A DNA stretch of 64,000 nt. Origin: Panagrolaimus kolymaensis. Lineage: Eukaryota > Nematoda > Chromadorea > Rhabditida > Panagrolaimidae. A program made the translations under genes and the position numbers. Below the pieces are notes generated by a model. That model ran no database searches, was not told the origin of the DNA, and saw only the letters and a list, made by a program, of their open reading frames with translations. Location of the stretch: NCBI GenBank assembly GCA_028622995.1, contig JAJQJQ010000002.1, positions 11,408,001 to 11,472,000 of the forward strand, given 5' to 3'. Of the stretch, positions 52,795 through 64,000 are shown piece by piece (within the stretch, counting starts at the first letter, position 1; every line of letters begins with the position of its first letter).

Positions 52795-53358
52795 GTTTTT
52801 TTAAACATTTTTAAACAAATTTTCTTATGTCATTCCATTAAATACTTTCACAAAGTAAAACTAAAAATAAAGATGGCATTTCAAATTGCTCGATTTTATG
52901 TTGCTGCAACTCGGGTGTAATAATTTTTTGATTTTGTTTTTTTAAACATTTTTAAACAAATTTTCTTATGTCATTCCATTAAATACTTTCACAAAGTAAA
53001 ACTAAAAATAAAGATGGCATTTCAAATTGCTCGATTTTATGTTGCTGCAACTCGGGTGTAATAATTTTTTGATTTTGTTTTTTTAAACATTTTTAAACAA
53101 ATTTTCTTATGTCATTCCATTAAATACTTTCACAAAGTAAAACTAAAAATAAAGATGGCATTTCAAATTGCTCGATTTTATGTTGCTGCAACTCGGGTGT
53201 AATAATTTTTTGATTTTGTTTTTTTAAACATTTTTAAACAAATTTTCTTATGTCATTCCATTAAATACTTTCACAAAGTAAAACTAAAAATAAAGATGGC
53301 ATTTCAAATTGCTCGATTTTATGTTGCTGCAACTCGGGTGTAATAATTTTTTGATTTT
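52795..53358 (+). repeat. Four consecutive near-identical monomers with 'ttcttatgtc'
   Basis: Monomers at 52795, 52936, 53077 and 53218 all have 'ttcttatgtc' in place of ttcttttgtc, plus tactttc and gatggc. The marker is seen nowhere else in the window. This is a recent local amplification of one monomer. Confidence 0.85.
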
Positions 53359-56300
53359 GTTTTTTTAAACATTTTTAAACAAATTTTCTTTTGTCATTCC
53401 ATTAAACACTTTCACAAAGTAAAACTAAAAATAAAGATGGCATTTCAAATTGCTCGATTTTATGTTGCTGCAACTCGGGTGTAATAATTTTTTGATTTTG
53501 TTTTTTTAAACATTTTTAAACAAATTTTCTTTTGTCATTCCATTAAACACTTTCACAAAGTAAAACTAAAAATAAAGATGGCATTTCAAATTGCTCGATT
53601 TTATGTTGCTGCAACTCGGGTGTAATAATTTTTTGATTTTGTTTTTTTAAACATTTTTAAACAAATTTTCTTTTGTCATTCCATTAAACACTTTCACAAA
53701 GTAAAACTAAAAATAAAGATGGCATTTCAAATTGCTCGATTTTATGTTGCTGCAACTCGGGTGTAATAATTTTTTGATTTTGTTTTTTTAAACATTTTTA
53801 AACAAATTTTCTTTTGTCATTCCATTAAACACTTTCACAAAGTAAAACTAAAAATAAAGATGGCATTTCAAATTGCTCGATTTTATGTTGCTGCAACTCG
53901 GGTGTAATAATTTTTTGATTTTGTTTTTTTAAACATTTTTAAACAAATTTTCTTTTGTCATTCCATTAAATACTTTCACAAAGTAAAACTAAAAATAAAG
54001 ACGGCATTTAAAATTGCTCGATTTTATGTTGCTGCAACTCGGGTGTAATAATTTTTTGATTTTGTTTTTTTAAACATTTTTAAACAAATTTTCTTTTGTC
54101 ATTCCATTAAACACTTTCACAAAGTAAAACTAAAAATAAAGATGGCATTTCAAATTGCTCGATTTTATGTTGCTGCAACTCGGGTGTAATAATTTTTTGA
54201 TTTTGTTTTTTTAAACATTTTTAAACAAATTTTCTTTTGTCATTCCATTAAATACTTTCACAAAGTAAAACTAAAAATAAAGATGGCATTTCAAATTGCT
54301 CGATTTTATGTTGCTGCAACTCGGGTGTAATAATTTTTTGATTTTGTTTTTTTAAACATTTTTAAACAAATTTTCTTTTGTCATTCCATTAAATACTTTC
54401 ACAAAGTAAAACTAAAAATAAAGATGGCATTTCAAATTGCTCGATTTTATGTTGCTGCAACTCGGGTGTAATAATTTTTTGATTTTGTTTTTTTAAACAT
54501 TTTTAAACAAATTTTCTTTTGTCATTCCATTAAACACTTTCACAAAGTAAAACTAAAAATAAAGATGGCATTTCAAATTGCTCGATTTTATGTTGCTGCA
54601 ACTCGGGTGTAATAATTTTTTGATTTTGTTTTTTTAAACATTTTTAAACAAATTTTCTTTTGTCATTCCATTAAATACTTTCACAAAGTAAAACTAAAAA
54701 TAAAGATGGCATTTCAAATTGCTCGATTTTATGTTGCTGCAACTCGCGTGTAATAATTTTTTGTTCTTGTTTTTTTAAACATTTTTAAACAAATTTTCTT
54801 TTGTCATTCCATTAAACACTTTCACAAAGTAAAACTAAAAATAAAGACGGCATTTTAAATTGCTCGATTTTATGTTGCTGCAACTCGGGTGTAATAATTT
54901 TTTGATTTTGTTTTTTTAAACATTTTTAAACAAATTTTCTTTTGTCATTCCATTAAATACTTTCACAAAGTAAAACTAAAAATAAAGACGGCATTTAAAA
55001 TTGCTCGATTTTATGTTGCTGCAACTCGGGTGTAATAATTTTTTGATTTTGTTTTTTTAAACATTTTTAAACAAATTTTCTTTTGTCATTCCATTAAATA
55101 CTTTCACAAAGTAAAACTAAAAATAAAGACGGCATTTAAAATTGCTCGATTTTATGTTGCGGCAACTCGGGTGTAATAATTTTTTGATTTTGTTTTTTTA
55201 AACATTTTTAAACAAATTTTCTTTTGTCATTCCATTAAATACTTTCACAAAGTAAAACTAAAAATAAAGACGGCATTTAAAATTGCTCGATTTTATGTTG
55301 CTGCAACTCGGGTGTAATAATTTTTTGATTTTGTTTTTTTAAACATTTTTAAACAAATTTTCTTTTGTCATTCCATTAAATACTTTCACAAAGTAAAACT
55401 AAAAATAAAGACGGCATTTAAAATTGCTCGATTTTATGTTGCTGCAACTCGGGTGTAATAATTTTTTGATTTTGTTTTTTTAAACATTTTTAAACAAATT
55501 TTCTTTTGTCATTCCATTAAATACTTTCACAAAGTAAAACTAAAAATAAAGACGGCATTTAAAATTGCTGGATTTTATGTTGCTGCAACTCGGGTGTAAT
55601 AATTTTTTGATTTTGTTTTTTTAAACATTTTTAAACAAATTTTCTTTTGTCATTCCATTAAATACTTTCACAAAGTAAAACTAAAAATAAAGACGGCATT
55701 TAAAATTGCTCGATTTTATGTTGCTGCAACTCGGGTGTAATAATTTTTTGATTTTGTTTTTTTAAACATTTTTAAACAAATTTTCTTTTGTCATTCCATT
55801 AAATACTTTCACAAAGTAAAACTAAAAATAAAGACGGCATTTAAAATTGCTCGATTTTATGTTGCTGCAACTCGGGTGTAATAATTTTTTGATTTTGTTT
55901 TTTTAAACATTTTTAAACAAATTTTCTTTTGTCATTCCATTAAACACTTTCACAAAGTAAAACTAAAAATAAAGACGGCATTTTAAATTGCTCGATTTTA
56001 TGTTGCTGCAACTCGGGTGTAAAAATTTTTGGATTTTGTTTTTTTAAACATTTTTAAACAAAATTTCTTTTGTCATTCCATTAAATACTTTCACAAAGTA
56101 AAACTAAAAATAAAGACGGCATTTCAAATTGCTCGATTTTATGTTGCTGCAACTCGGGTGTAAAAATTTTTGGATTTTGTTTTTTTAAACATTTTTAAAC
56201 AAAATTTCTTTTGTCATTCCATTAAATACTTTCACAAAGTAAAACTAAAAATAAAGACGGCATTTCAAATTGCTCGATTTTATGTTGCTGCAACTCGGAT

Positions 56301-59300
56301 GTAAAAATTTTTGGATTTTGTTTTTTTAAACATTTTTAAACAAAATTTCTTTTGTCATTCCATTAAATACTTTCACAAAGTAAAACTAAAAATAAAGACG
56401 GCATTTAAAATTGCTCGATTTTATGTTGCTGCAACTCGGGTGTAATAATTTTTTGATTTTGTTTTTTTAAACATTTTTAAACAAATTTTCTTTTGTCATT
56501 CCATTAAATACTTTCACAAAGTAAAACTAAAAATAAAGACGGCATTTAAAATTGCTCGATTTTATGTTGCTGCAACTCGGGTGTAATAATTTTTTGATTT
56601 TGTTTTTTTAAACATTTTTAAACAAATTTTCTTTTGTCATTCCATTAAATACTTTCACAAAGTAAAACTAAAAATAAAGACGGCATTTAAAATTGCTGGA
56701 TTTTATGTTGCTGCAACTCGGGTGTAATAATTTTTTGATTTTGTTTTTTTAAACATTTTTAAACAAATTTTCTTTTGTCATTCCATTAAATACTTTCACA
56801 AAGTAAAACTAAAAATAAAGACGGCATTTAAAATTGCTCGATTTTATGTTGCTGCAACTCGGGTGTAATAATTTTTTGATTTTGTTTTTTTAAACATTTT
56901 TAAACAAATTTTCTTTTGTCATTCCATTAAATACTTTCACAAAGTAAAACTAAAAATAAAGACGGCATTTAAAATTGCTCGATTTTATGTTGCTGCAACT
57001 CGGGTGTAATAATTTTTTGATTTTGTTTTTTTAAACATTTTTAAACAAATTTTCTTTTGTCATTCCATTAAATACTTTCACAAAGTAAAACTAAAAATAA
57101 AGACGGCATTTAAAATTGCTGGATTTTATGTTGCTGCAACTCGGGTGTAATAATTTTTTGATTTTGTTTTTTTAAACATTTTTAAACAAATTTTCTTTTG
57201 TCATTCCATTAAATACTTTCACAAAGTAAAACTAAAAATAAAGACGGCATTTAAAATTGCTCGATTTTATGTTGCTGCAACTCGGGTGTAATAATTTTTT
57301 GATTTTGTTTTTTTAAACATTTTTAAACAAATTTTCTTTTGTCATTCCATTAAACACTTTCACAAAGTAAAACTAAAAATAAAGACGGCATTTAAAATTG
57401 CTCGATTTTATGTTGCTGCAACTCGGGTGTAATAATTTTTTGATTTTGTTTTTTTAAACATTTTTAAACAAATTTTCTTTTGTCATTCCATTAAACACTT
57501 TCACAAAGTAAAACTAAAAATAAAGACGGCATTTTAAATTGCTCGATTTTATGTTGCTGCAACTCGGGTGTAAAAATTTTTGGATTTTGTTTTTTTAAAC
57601 ATTTTTAAACAAAATTTCTTTTGTCATTCCATTAAATACTTTCACAAAGTAAAACTAAAAATAAAGACGGCATTTCAAATTGCTCGATTTTATGTTGCTG
57701 CAACTCGGGTGTAAAAATTTTTGGATTTTGTTTTTTTAAACATTTTTAAACAAAATTTCTTTTGTCATTCCATTAAATACTTTCACAAAGTAAAACTAAA
57801 AATAAAGACGGCATTTCAAATTGCTCGATTTTATGTTGCTGCAACTCGGGTGTAAAAATTTTTGGATTTTGTTTTTTTAAACATTTTTAAACAAAATTTC
57901 TTTTGTCATTCCATTAAATACTTTCACAAAGTAAAACTAAAAATAAAGACGGCATTTAAAATTGCTGGATTTTATGTTGCTGCAACTCGGGTGTAATAAT
58001 TTTTTGATTTTGTTTTTTTAAACATTTTTAAACAAATTTTCTTTTGTCATTCCATTAAATACTTTCACAAAGTAAAACTAAAAATAAAGACGGCATTTAA
58101 AATTGCTCGATTTTATGTTGCTGCAACTCGGGTGTAATAATTTTTTGATTTTGTTTTTTTAAACATTTTTAAACAAATTTTCTTTTGTCATTCCATTAAA
58201 CACTTTCACAAAGTAAAACTAAAAATAAAGATGGCATTTAAAATTGCTCGATTTTATGTTGCTGCAACTCGGGTGTAATAATTTTTTGATTTTGTTTTTT
58301 TCAACATTTTTAAACAAATTTTCTTTTGTCATTCCATTAAACACTTTCACAAAGTAAAACTAAAAATAAAGATGGCATTTCAAATTGCTCGATTTTATGT
58401 TGCTGCAACTCGGGTGTAATAATTTTTTGATTTTGTTTTTTTAAACATTTTTAAACAAATTTTCTTTTGTCATTCCATTAAACACTTTCACAAAGTAAAA
58501 CTAAAAATAAAGATGGCATTTAAAATTGCTCGATTTTATGTTGCTGCAACTCGGGTGTAATAATTTTTTGATTTTGTTTTTTTAAACATTTTTAAACAAA
58601 TTTTCTTTTGTCATTCCATTAAATACTTTCACAAAGTAAAACTAAAAATAAAGATGGCATTTAAAATTGCTCGATTTTATGTTGCTGCAACTCGGGTGTA
58701 ATAATTTTTTGATTTTGTTTTTTTAAACATTTTTAAACAAATTTTCTTTTGTCATTCCATTAAATACTTTCACAAAGTAAAACTAAAAATAAAGATGGCA
58801 TTTCAAATTGCTCGATTTTATGTTGCTGCAACTCGGGTGTAATAATTTTTTGATTTTGTTTTTTTAAACATTTTTAAACAAATTTTCTTTTGTCATTCCA
58901 TTAAATACTTTCACAAAGTAAAACTAAAAATAAAGACGGCATTTAAAATTGCTCGATTTTATGTTGCTGCAACTCGGGTGTAATAATTTTTTGATTTTGT
59001 TTTTTTAAACATTTTTAAACAAATTTTCTTTTGTCATTCCATTAAACACTTTCACAAAGTAAAACTAAAAATAAAGACGGCATTTTAAATTGCTCGATTT
59101 TATGTTGCTGCAACTCGGGTGTAAAAATTTTTGGATTTTGTTTTTTTAAACATTTTTAAACAAAATTTCTTTTGTCATTCCATTAAATACTTTCACAAAG
59201 TAAAACTAAAAATAAAGACGGCATTTAAAATTGCTCGATTTTATGTTGCTGCAACTCGGGTGTAATAATTTTTTGATTTTGTTTTTTTAAACATTTTTAA

Positions 59301-59421
59301 ACAAATTTTCTTTTGTCATTCCATTAAACACTTTCACAAAGTAAAACTAAAAATAAAGATGGCATTTAAAATTGCTCGATTTTATGTTGCTGCAACTCGG
59401 GTGTAATAATTTTTTGATTTT

Positions 59422-60831
59422 GTTTTTTTAAACATTTTTAAACAAATTTTCTTTTGTCATTCCATTAAACACTTTCACAAAGTAAAACTAAAAATAAAGA
59501 CGGCATTTTAAATTGCTCGATTTTATGTTGCTGCAACTCGGGTGTAAAAATTTTTGGATTTTGTTTTTTTAAACATTTTTAAACAAAATTTCTTTTGTCA
59601 TTCCATTAAATACTTTCACAAAGTAAAACTAAAAATAAAGACGGCATTTAAAATTGCTCGATTTTATGTTGCTGCAACTCGGGTGTAATAATTTTTTGAT
59701 TTTGTTTTTTTAAACATTTTTAAACAAATTTTCTTTTGTCATTCCATTAAACACTTTCACAAAGTAAAACTAAAAATAAAGACGGCATTTTAAATTGCTC
59801 GATTTTATGTTGCTGCAACTCGGGTGTAAAAATTTTTGGATTTTGTTTTTTTAAACATTTTTAAACAAAATTTCTTTTGTCATTCCATTAAATACTTTCA
59901 CAAAGTAAAACTAAAAATAAAGACGGCATTTAAAATTGCTCGATTTTATGTTGCTGCAACTCGGGTGTAATAATTTTTTGATTTTGTTTTTTTAAACATT
60001 TTTAAACAAATTTTCTTTTGTCATTCCATTAAACACTTTCACAAAGTAAAACTAAAAATAAAGACGGCATTTTAAATTGCTCGATTTTATGTTGCTGCAA
60101 CTCGGGTGTAAAAATTTTTGGATTTTGTTTTTTTAAACATTTTTAAACAAAATTTCTTTTGTCATTCCATTAAATACTTTCACAAAGTAAAACTAAAAAT
60201 AAAGACGGCATTTAAAATTGCTCGATTTTATGTTGCTGCAACTCGGGTGTAATAATTTTTTGATTTTGTTTTTTTAAACATTTTTAAACAAATTTTCTTT
60301 TGTCATTCCATTAAACACTTTCACAAAGTAAAACTAAAAATAAAGACGGCATTTTAAATTGCTCGATTTTATGTTGCTGCAACTCGGGTGTAAAAATTTT
60401 TGGATTTTGTTTTTTTAAACATTTTTAAACAAAATTTCTTTTGTCATTCCATTAAATACTTTCACAAAGTAAAACTAAAAATAAAGACGGCATTTAAAAT
60501 TGCTCGATTTTATGTTGCTGCAACTCGGGTGTAATAATTTTTTGATTTTGTTTTTTTAAACATTTTTAAACAAATTTTCTTTTGTCATTCCATTAAACAC
60601 TTTCACAAAGTAAAACTAAAAATAAAGACGGCATTTTAAATTGCTCGATTTTATGTTGCTGCAACTCGGGTGTAAAAATTTTTGGATTTTGTTTTTTTAA
60701 ACATTTTTAAACAAAATTTCTTTTGTCATTCCATTAAATACTTTCACAAAGTAAAACTAAAAATAAAGACGGCATTTAAAATTGCTCGATTTTATGTTGC
60801 TGCAACTCGGGTGTAAAAATTTTTGGATTTT
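59422..60831 (+). repeat. Dimeric higher-order repeat (5 x 282 bp)
   Basis: Monomers alternate strictly. A has cactttc + attttaaatt + tail taaaaatttttgg; B has caaaattt + tactttc + atttaaaatt + tail taataattttttg. A units start at 59422, 59704, 59986, 60268 and 60550. B units start at 59563, 59845, 60127, 60409 and 60691; the last B has the taaaaa tail. An isolated A-B pair precedes them at about 59000. Confidence 0.85.
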
Positions 60832-63800
60832 GTTTTTTTAAACATTTTTAAACAAAATTTCTTTTGTCATTCCATTAAATACTTTCACAAAGTAAAACTA
60901 AAAATAAAGACGGCATTTAAAATTGCTCGATTTTATGTTGCTGCAACTCGGGTGTAAAAATTTTTGGATTTTGTTTTTTTAAACATTTTTAAACAAATTT
61001 TCTTTTGTCATTCCATTAAATACTTTCACAAAGTAAAACTAAAAATAAAGATGGCATTTCAAATTGCTCGATTTTATGTTGCTGCAACTCGGGTGTAATA
61101 ATTTTTTGATTTTGTTTTTTTAAACATTTTTAAACAAATTTTCTTTTGTCATTCCATTAAACACTTTCACAAAGTAAAACTAAAAATAAAGACGGCATTT
61201 AAAATTGCTGGATTTTATGTTGCTGCAACTCGGGTGTAATAATTTTTTGATTTTGTTTTTTTAAACATTTTTAAACAAATTTTCTTTTGTCATTCCATTA
61301 AATACTTTCACAAAGTAAAACTAAAAATAAAGACGGCATTTAAAATTGCTCGATTTTATGTTGCTGCAACTCGGGTGTAATAATTTTTTGATTTTGTTTT
61401 TTTAAACATTTTTAAACAAATTTTCTTTTGTCATTCCATTAAACACTTTCACAAAGTAAAACTAAAAATAAAGATGGCATTTCAAATTGCTCGATTTTAT
61501 GTTGCTGCAACTCGGGTGTAATAATTTTTTGATTTTGTTTTTTTAAACATTTTTAAACAAATTTTCTTTTGTCATTCCATTAAATACTTTCACAAAGTAA
61601 AACTAAAAATAAAGATGGCATTTAAAATTGCTCGATTTTATGTTGCTGCAACTCGGGTGTAATAATTTTTTGATTTTGTTTTTTTAAACATTTTTAAACA
61701 AATTTTCTTTTGTCATTCCATTAAACACTTTCACAAAGTAAAACTAAAAATAAAGATGGCATTTCAAATTGCTCGATTTTATGTTGCTGCAACTCGGGTG
61801 TAATAATTTTTTGATTTTGTTTTTTTAAACATTTTTAAACAATATTTCTTTTGTCATTCCATTAAATACTTTCACAAAGTAAAACTAAAAATAAAGATGG
61901 CATTTCAAATTGCTCGATTTTATGTTGCTGCAACTCGGGTGTAATAATTTTTTGATTTTGTTTTTTTAAACATTTTTAAACAAATTTTCTTTTGTCATTC
62001 CATTAAACACTTTCACAAAGTAAAACTAAAAATAAAGACGGCATTTAAAATTGCTGGATTTTATGTTGCTGCAACTCGGGTGTAATAATTTTTTGATTTT
62101 GTTTTTTTAAACATTTTTAAACAAATTTTCTTTTGTCATTCCATTAAATACTTTCACAAAGTAAAACTAAAAATAAAGACGGCATTTAAAATTGCTCGAT
62201 TTTATGTTGCTGCAACTCGGGTGTAATAATTTTTTGATTTTGTTTTTTTAAACATTTTTAAACAAATTTTCTTTTGTCATTCCATTAAACACTTTCACAA
62301 AGTAAAACTAAAAATAAAGACGGCATTTTAAATTGCTCGATTTTATGTTGCTGCAACTCGGGTGTAAAAATTTTTGGATTTTGTTTTTTTAAACATTTTT
62401 AAACAAAATTTCTTTTGTCATTCCATTAAATACTTTCACAAAGTAAAACTAAAAATAAAGACGGCATTTCAAATTGCTCGATTTTATGTTGCTGCAACTC
62501 GGGTGTAAAAATTTTTGGATTTTGTTTTTTTAAACATTTTTAAACAAAATTTCTTTTGTCATTCCATTAAATACTTTCACAAAGTAAAACTAAAAATAAA
62601 GACGGCATTTCAAATTGCTCGATTTTATGTTGCTGCAACTCGGGTGTAAAAATTTTTGGATTTTGTTTTTTTAAACATTTTTAAACAAATTTTCTTTTGT
62701 CATTCCATTAAATACTTTCACAAAGTAAAACTAAAAATAAAGATGGCATTTCAAATTGCTCGATTTTATGTTGCTGCAACTCGGGTGTAATAATTTTTTG
62801 ATTTTGTTTTTTTAAACATTTTTAAACAAATTTTCTTTTGTCATTCCATTAAACACTTTCACAAAGTAAAACTAAAAATAAAGATGGCATTTCAAATTGC
62901 TCGATTTTATGTTGCTGCAACTCGGGTGTAATAATTTTTTGATTTTGTTTTTTTAAACATTTTTAAACAAATTTTCTTTTGTCATTCCATTAAACACTTT
63001 CACAAAGTAAAACTAAAAATAAAGATGGCATTTCAAATTGCTCGATTTTATGTTGCTGCAACTCGGGTGTAATAATTTTTTGATTTTGTTTTTTTAAACA
63101 TTTTTAAACAAATTTTCTTTTGTCATTCCATTAAACACTTTCACAAAGTAAAACTAAAAATAAAGATGGCATTTCAAATTGCTCGATTTTATGTTGCTGC
63201 AACTCGGGTGTAATAATTTTTTGATTTTGTTTTTTTAAACATTTTTAAACAAATTTTCTTTTGTCATTCCATTAAATACTTTCACAAAGTAAAACTAAAA
63301 ATAAAGACGGCATTTAAAATTGCTCGATTTTATGTTGCTGCAACTCGGGTGTAATAATTTTTTGATTTTGTTTTTTTAAACATTTTTAAACAAATTTTCT
63401 TTTGTCATTCCATTAAACACTTTCACAAAGTAAAACTAAAAATAAAGATGGCATTTCAAATTGCTCGATTTTATGTTGCTGCAACTCGGGTGTAAAAATT
63501 TTTGGATTTTGTTTTTTTAAACATTTTTAAACAAATTTTCTTTTGTCATTCCATTAAATACTTTCACAAAGTAAAACTAAAAATAAAGATGGCATTTCAA
63601 ATTGCTCGATTTTATGTTGCTGCAACTCGGGTGTAATAATTTTTTGATTTTGTTTTTTTAAACATTTTTAAACAAATTTTCTTTTGTCATTCCATTAAAC
63701 ACTTTCACAAAGTAAAACTAAAAATAAAGATGGCATTTCAAATTGCTCGATTTTATGTTGCTGCAACTCGGGTGTAATAATTTTTTGATTTTGTTTTTTT

Positions 63801-63870
63801 AAACATTTTTAAACAAATTTTCTTTTGTCATTCCATTAAACACTTTCACAAAGTAAAACTAAAAATAAAG

Positions 63871-63918
63871 ATGGCATTTCAAATTGCTCGATTTTATGTT
63901 GCTGCAACTCGGGTGTAA
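63871..63918 (+). other. Representative 15-codon micro-ORF of the satellite (unproven)
   Basis: In gatggc monomers the segment reads MAFQIARFYVAATRV followed by TAA, and usually a second TAA. The gtagctgaaac variant gives MAFQIARFYVAETRV. Upstream, the same frame is open back to the previous monomer's stop, about 45 codons, because 141 is a multiple of 3. In gacggc monomers the ATG is ACG; the attttaaatt variant creates a stop at the CAA codon. I see no evidence that it is translated and do not call it a gene; one copy is given as an example of hundreds. Confidence 0.2.
63898..63914 (+). promoter_or_regulatory. CENP-B-box-like 17-mer in the satellite (representative copy)
   Basis: GTTGCTGCAACTCGGGT compared with the CENP-B consensus NTTCGNNNNANNCGGGN matches TT, A and CGGG (7 of 9 fixed bases) and has GC where the box has CG. 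It contains the dyad GTTGC-T-GCAAC. The motif is present in most right-block monomers (first copy in the window at 529-545) and weakened in gtagctgaaac and actcgtg variants. Binding by any protein is inference only. Confidence 0.3.
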
Positions 63919-64000
63919 TAATTTTTTGATTTTGTTTTTTTAAACATTTTTAAACAAATTTTCTTTTGTCATTCCATTAAACACTTTCACAAAGTAAAAC

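Larger units (their letters stand above)
24084..64000 (+). repeat. 141-bp satellite array, right block (88-bp partial + 282 full monomers + 67-bp partial)
   Basis: The array resumes at 'tcacaaag', which is monomer position 54. Full monomers run from 24172 to 63933, a span of exactly 282 x 141 bp, so there is no net indel over nearly 40 kb. The last 67 bp are a truncated monomer that continues beyond the window. Orientation is the same as the left block. Zones alternate between class I monomers (tail taataattttttg, mostly caaatttt) and class II monomers (tail taaaaatttttgg, mostly caaaattt). A third variant, atttaaaatt instead of atttcaaatt, is frequent from about 37 kb and again from 41-64 kb. 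No gene, RNA gene or second mobile element is seen in this block. Confidence 0.99.

Noticed and set aside
1..64000. Assembly artefact of a collapsed or artificially repeated unit
   Set aside because: The many private variants, HOR orders and shared deletions differ along the window in a structured way, which simple looping would not produce. Local consensus smoothing in the most uniform zones cannot be excluded from sequence alone.

Overview
The window is almost entirely one AT-rich satellite DNA array (about 75% A+T). Its monomer is 141 bp, repeated head to tail on the same strand from base 1 to base 64000 and broken once, at 21895-24083, by a 2.19-kb unrelated insertion. There is no convincing protein-coding gene, rRNA, tRNA or CRISPR array. 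The megasatellite architecture, higher-order repeats and a Helitron-like insertion point to a eukaryotic nuclear genome, in heterochromatin such as a pericentromere or centromere. The species cannot be told from the sequence. An invertebrate would fit, but that is only an impression.

Layout. Left block, 1-21894: 155 complete monomers plus a 41-bp partial one. Two of the monomers are 140 bp and share the same 1-bp deletion. This block is a mosaic of variant monomers arranged as higher-order repeats (HORs): a 4-mer (564 bp) near the left edge, a duplicated 8-mer at 4372-6627, a 5-mer around 10.0-11.4 kb, and a roughly 10-13-mer recurring between 14.1 and 19.0 kb. Insertion, 21895-24083: it appears to be two related elements joined head to tail, both beginning TCTACC and both ending CTTG. 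It is carpeted with short GC-rich hairpins of the NCC-GAA-GGN type. It sits between two Ts of a satellite monomer with no target-site duplication, which fits a non-autonomous Helitron/Helentron-like rolling-circle element. Right block, 24084-64000: an 88-bp partial monomer, 282 consecutive monomers all in exact 141-bp register, and a 67-bp partial. It alternates between long zones of two monomer classes (tail TAAAAATTTTTGG versus TAATAATTTTTTG) and contains local amplifications.

Monomer anatomy (starting at the g of gttttttt): a T/A-tract-rich half (positions about 1-40), a middle with 'cattccattaaacactttcacaaag', an A-rich stretch containing AATAAA, and a more GC-rich 50-bp segment containing 'ttgctcgattttatgttgctgcaactcggg'. 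In the common GATGGC variant this last segment reads as a 15-codon ORF, MAFQIARFYVAATRV-stop. It also carries the 17-mer GTTGCTGCAACTCGGGT, which matches 7 of the 9 defining bases of the mammalian CENP-B box. Because 141 is 3 x 47, the frame is the same in every copy.

What deserves a second look: the clean TT insertion and the head-to-tail element junction; the CENP-B-box-like dyad that becomes fixed from left to right; the in-frame micro-ORF; and the nested HORs and long-range segment copies that record how the array grew.
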